This document shows, in pieces, positions 62,247-64,000 of a stretch of 64,000 nt of DNA. Source of the stretch: Lingula anatina. Taxonomy: Eukaryota; Brachiopoda; Lingulata; Lingulida; Lingulidae. Location of the stretch: contig NW_019773513.1 of NCBI RefSeq assembly GCF_001039355.2, forward strand, positions 710,245-774,244, written 5' to 3'. The notes beneath the pieces were generated by a model. It was not told the DNA's origin. It made no database searches and saw nothing but the letters and a program-made list of their open reading frames with translations. A program made the position numbers and the translations under genes. Position 1 is the first letter of the stretch, and each line of letters opens with the position of its first letter.

Positions 62247-64000
62247 ATGGTTTCAAAGACTGTTGGCAATGCCCGAGGGTGCTTGCTATCGATTGTAGCC
62301 GTCTGTGCTTTTGTCGTGGTATATTTCACCTTCAGCATTGTCAATGAAAACTGTTTCAATCTCAACATGGCCAAGGACGTGGGCGCCTCACTGAGAGGGA
62401 TCGAGGCGGAAGTAAATCTAAAAGGGGTTGAAATATCGAGTCCTTTTAAAACCACGCCGGACGCTCCTGATCAAGATAATCTACAAAAGGAACAAGAGGC
62501 TGCCAAGTCCATCATTTCCTCAGCTGAAACCAGCACCAATCGTCAAACCAAGGAGGTACCCACCTCTGCTGTTTTAAAAACTTCCGAATCTCCACCCAAA
62601 CAGGCGTCTGAGAACGAACTAGTGAAAACTGTGACTGCTGGCTCTGTACGTCTCCTCTCGTCCACCGTGTTAAAAGCTGCGCCATTCGAGATAAGGTAAA
62701 AAGTGTGTAAATGCTAGTGACCCCTGAAAAATTTAGACAACTTTGCATTTCACATATTCTAACAAGAAACGAGACGTCATGAAGAGACAATTCATTTCCT
62801 TTCGATATACAAATATGAACACGTTTCCATTAAGCAATATAGTAATTCTGCTAAATGATCTGTAGGATTTACACGTACAAATGAAAATTAGGAAAATTTT
62901 ACCAGATTAATTATTAAGAAGTTCCTAGTTCAATTTTAGTACTGCAAATAGCAGTAAACCTAGATAATCGGTTGTAGGCGTTAACATTAATTTTGGTCAC
63001 CGGAAAGCTTTTTAATACCCTTCTAGTGATGCATATGACTGGGTACCTATTTCAGTCAGCAAGATTCACAGTCTTTAAAAAAAACATAGGAAGACTACTA
63101 CAACCGATCTATAGTTAAAGTTACCTTATCCAAGATTTTTCTTCCAATAAAATTTTCCTCGAAAAAAAAGTTGTTTTTCCTCCTCACCCATAACTGCTCA
63201 ATCCCAGTCTGCACTTGGATTAGATGTTTATTCCACTGTTAACTAAATAGCTTAGTTCTTTGACTGGCCTGTCATTAAGACTGCCGCCATGTCCTCCTGT
63301 ACATTTTAGAAGAAAATGTAGACAGCAGATATTTTTATGTCAGATGTTAAATTATCTTAACGGCCTGAATTGGTAAAGATTAGAAAACAATGCAGGATAT
63401 ATGACACAAAAATTCCAGTTGGCAGGCTTTAAACTTTTACCATGGATCCAGTGGTTTGTTAAAATAGTTTCTCGATTTAATTACTTGCAATGAGTCTCAG
63501 AAATGAAAGTAAACCCTGCTTAAGTATCCCTTGATTTGTCACAATTACTTCTTTTCAGAAGTTTGCTCACCACAAAAAACAGGACATCCACCGGTCCCGA
63601 CCAAGTGTCGAGACTTCATCGCACATGCAAGCCAAATAAGCACGTGATGTTTCTGAAAACACACAAGACGGGCTCAACCACGGTCTCCAATACTATTTTG
63701 AGGTTTGCTTATGCAAATGATCTTCATGTTGCTCTCCCCGCCATTGATGACACAAACTTGGATTCGTGTGATGGCGACCAAAACGTCATACAGATAATGC
63801 AACAAGAACATCACGCGCCCATACCCGGATGTTTTCTGTGGGATCAGCATGACAACAGGGTGAAGTATGACGTCATCGCGCACCACTGGAGGTATGATAG
63901 GAAAATTGCACGTGCGTCTATGCCAGATGACGCTTTTTATGTAACTATTATACGAGAACCATTTTCGAGGTTCAAATCCCATTTTAGTTACAGTAACTTT
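62247..64000 (+). CDS. Gal3ST-like sulfotransferase gene 2, cut by window end
   Basis: Exon 1 is 62247-62695 and exon 2 begins at 63559 and runs off the window, with the same phase-2 intron as gene 1. The visible 297 aa contain a signal-anchor (LLSIVAVCAFVVVYFTF), a shorter stem than gene 1 by about 52 residues, FLKTHKTGSTTVSN, and YVTIIREPFSRFKSHF near the window end. The start is placed at 62247 by alignment with gene 1 (Met-Val-Ser before the anchor); Met codons at 62166 and 62223 are possible. Role as for gene 1: PAPS-dependent galactose sulfation in the Golgi. The 3' part is missing only because the window stops. Confidence 0.88.

Overview
The window is nuclear DNA from an animal: split genes with GT-AG introns, 7TM receptors, a PX/BAR sorting nexin, carbohydrate sulfotransferases, abundant microsatellites and decayed transposons. 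The CUB + C-type lectin + LDLa + LRR + 7TM receptor (GRL101 type) and the tandem galactose sulfotransferases suggest a marine invertebrate. A lophotrochozoan (mollusc, brachiopod or annelid) is my first guess, but an ambulacrarian or cephalochordate cannot be excluded from sequence alone. Two ambiguous bases (N) occur, at 52168 and 54084.

Layout. (1) 389-2332 (-) and 21581-23578 (-) are two intronless paralogues of a divergent TRPV-like cation channel. (2) Between them on the + strand lie two clusters of exons of a low-complexity, Ser/Lys/Arg-rich protein (3411-5694 and 16431-18430). They may be one gene. A complete two-exon GRL101-like receptor (9964-15104) lies between them, as does a dead Tc1-like transposase (8460-9300). 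(3) 18773-20060 is a 161-bp tandem satellite, followed by a duplicated 350-bp segment. (4) 25203-32245 (-) is a three-exon class A GPCR of 353 aa, reconstructed from split exons. (5) 38970-53727 (-) is a 14-exon SNX5/6-like SNX-BAR gene of 391 aa, whose exons I joined with consistent phases. Its large intron hosts an opposite-strand single-exon gene for a single-pass membrane protein (42740-45121). (6) 54820-57045 holds a truncated LINE and short nonautonomous DNA transposons. (7) 58011-60192 (+) and 62247 to the window end (+) are tandem Gal3ST-type sulfotransferases from a ~4.3-kb duplication, with a third orphan copy of the upstream region between them.

How the genes relate. Nothing suggests an operon or shared pathway. 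The themes are local duplication (channels, sulfotransferases), genes nested in introns, and repeat growth inside introns. The most unusual item is a 42-44-bp minisatellite in SNX intron 5. It appears to have grown out of the 3' splice site of exon 6, so the transcript carries about 20 decoy acceptors just upstream of the true one.
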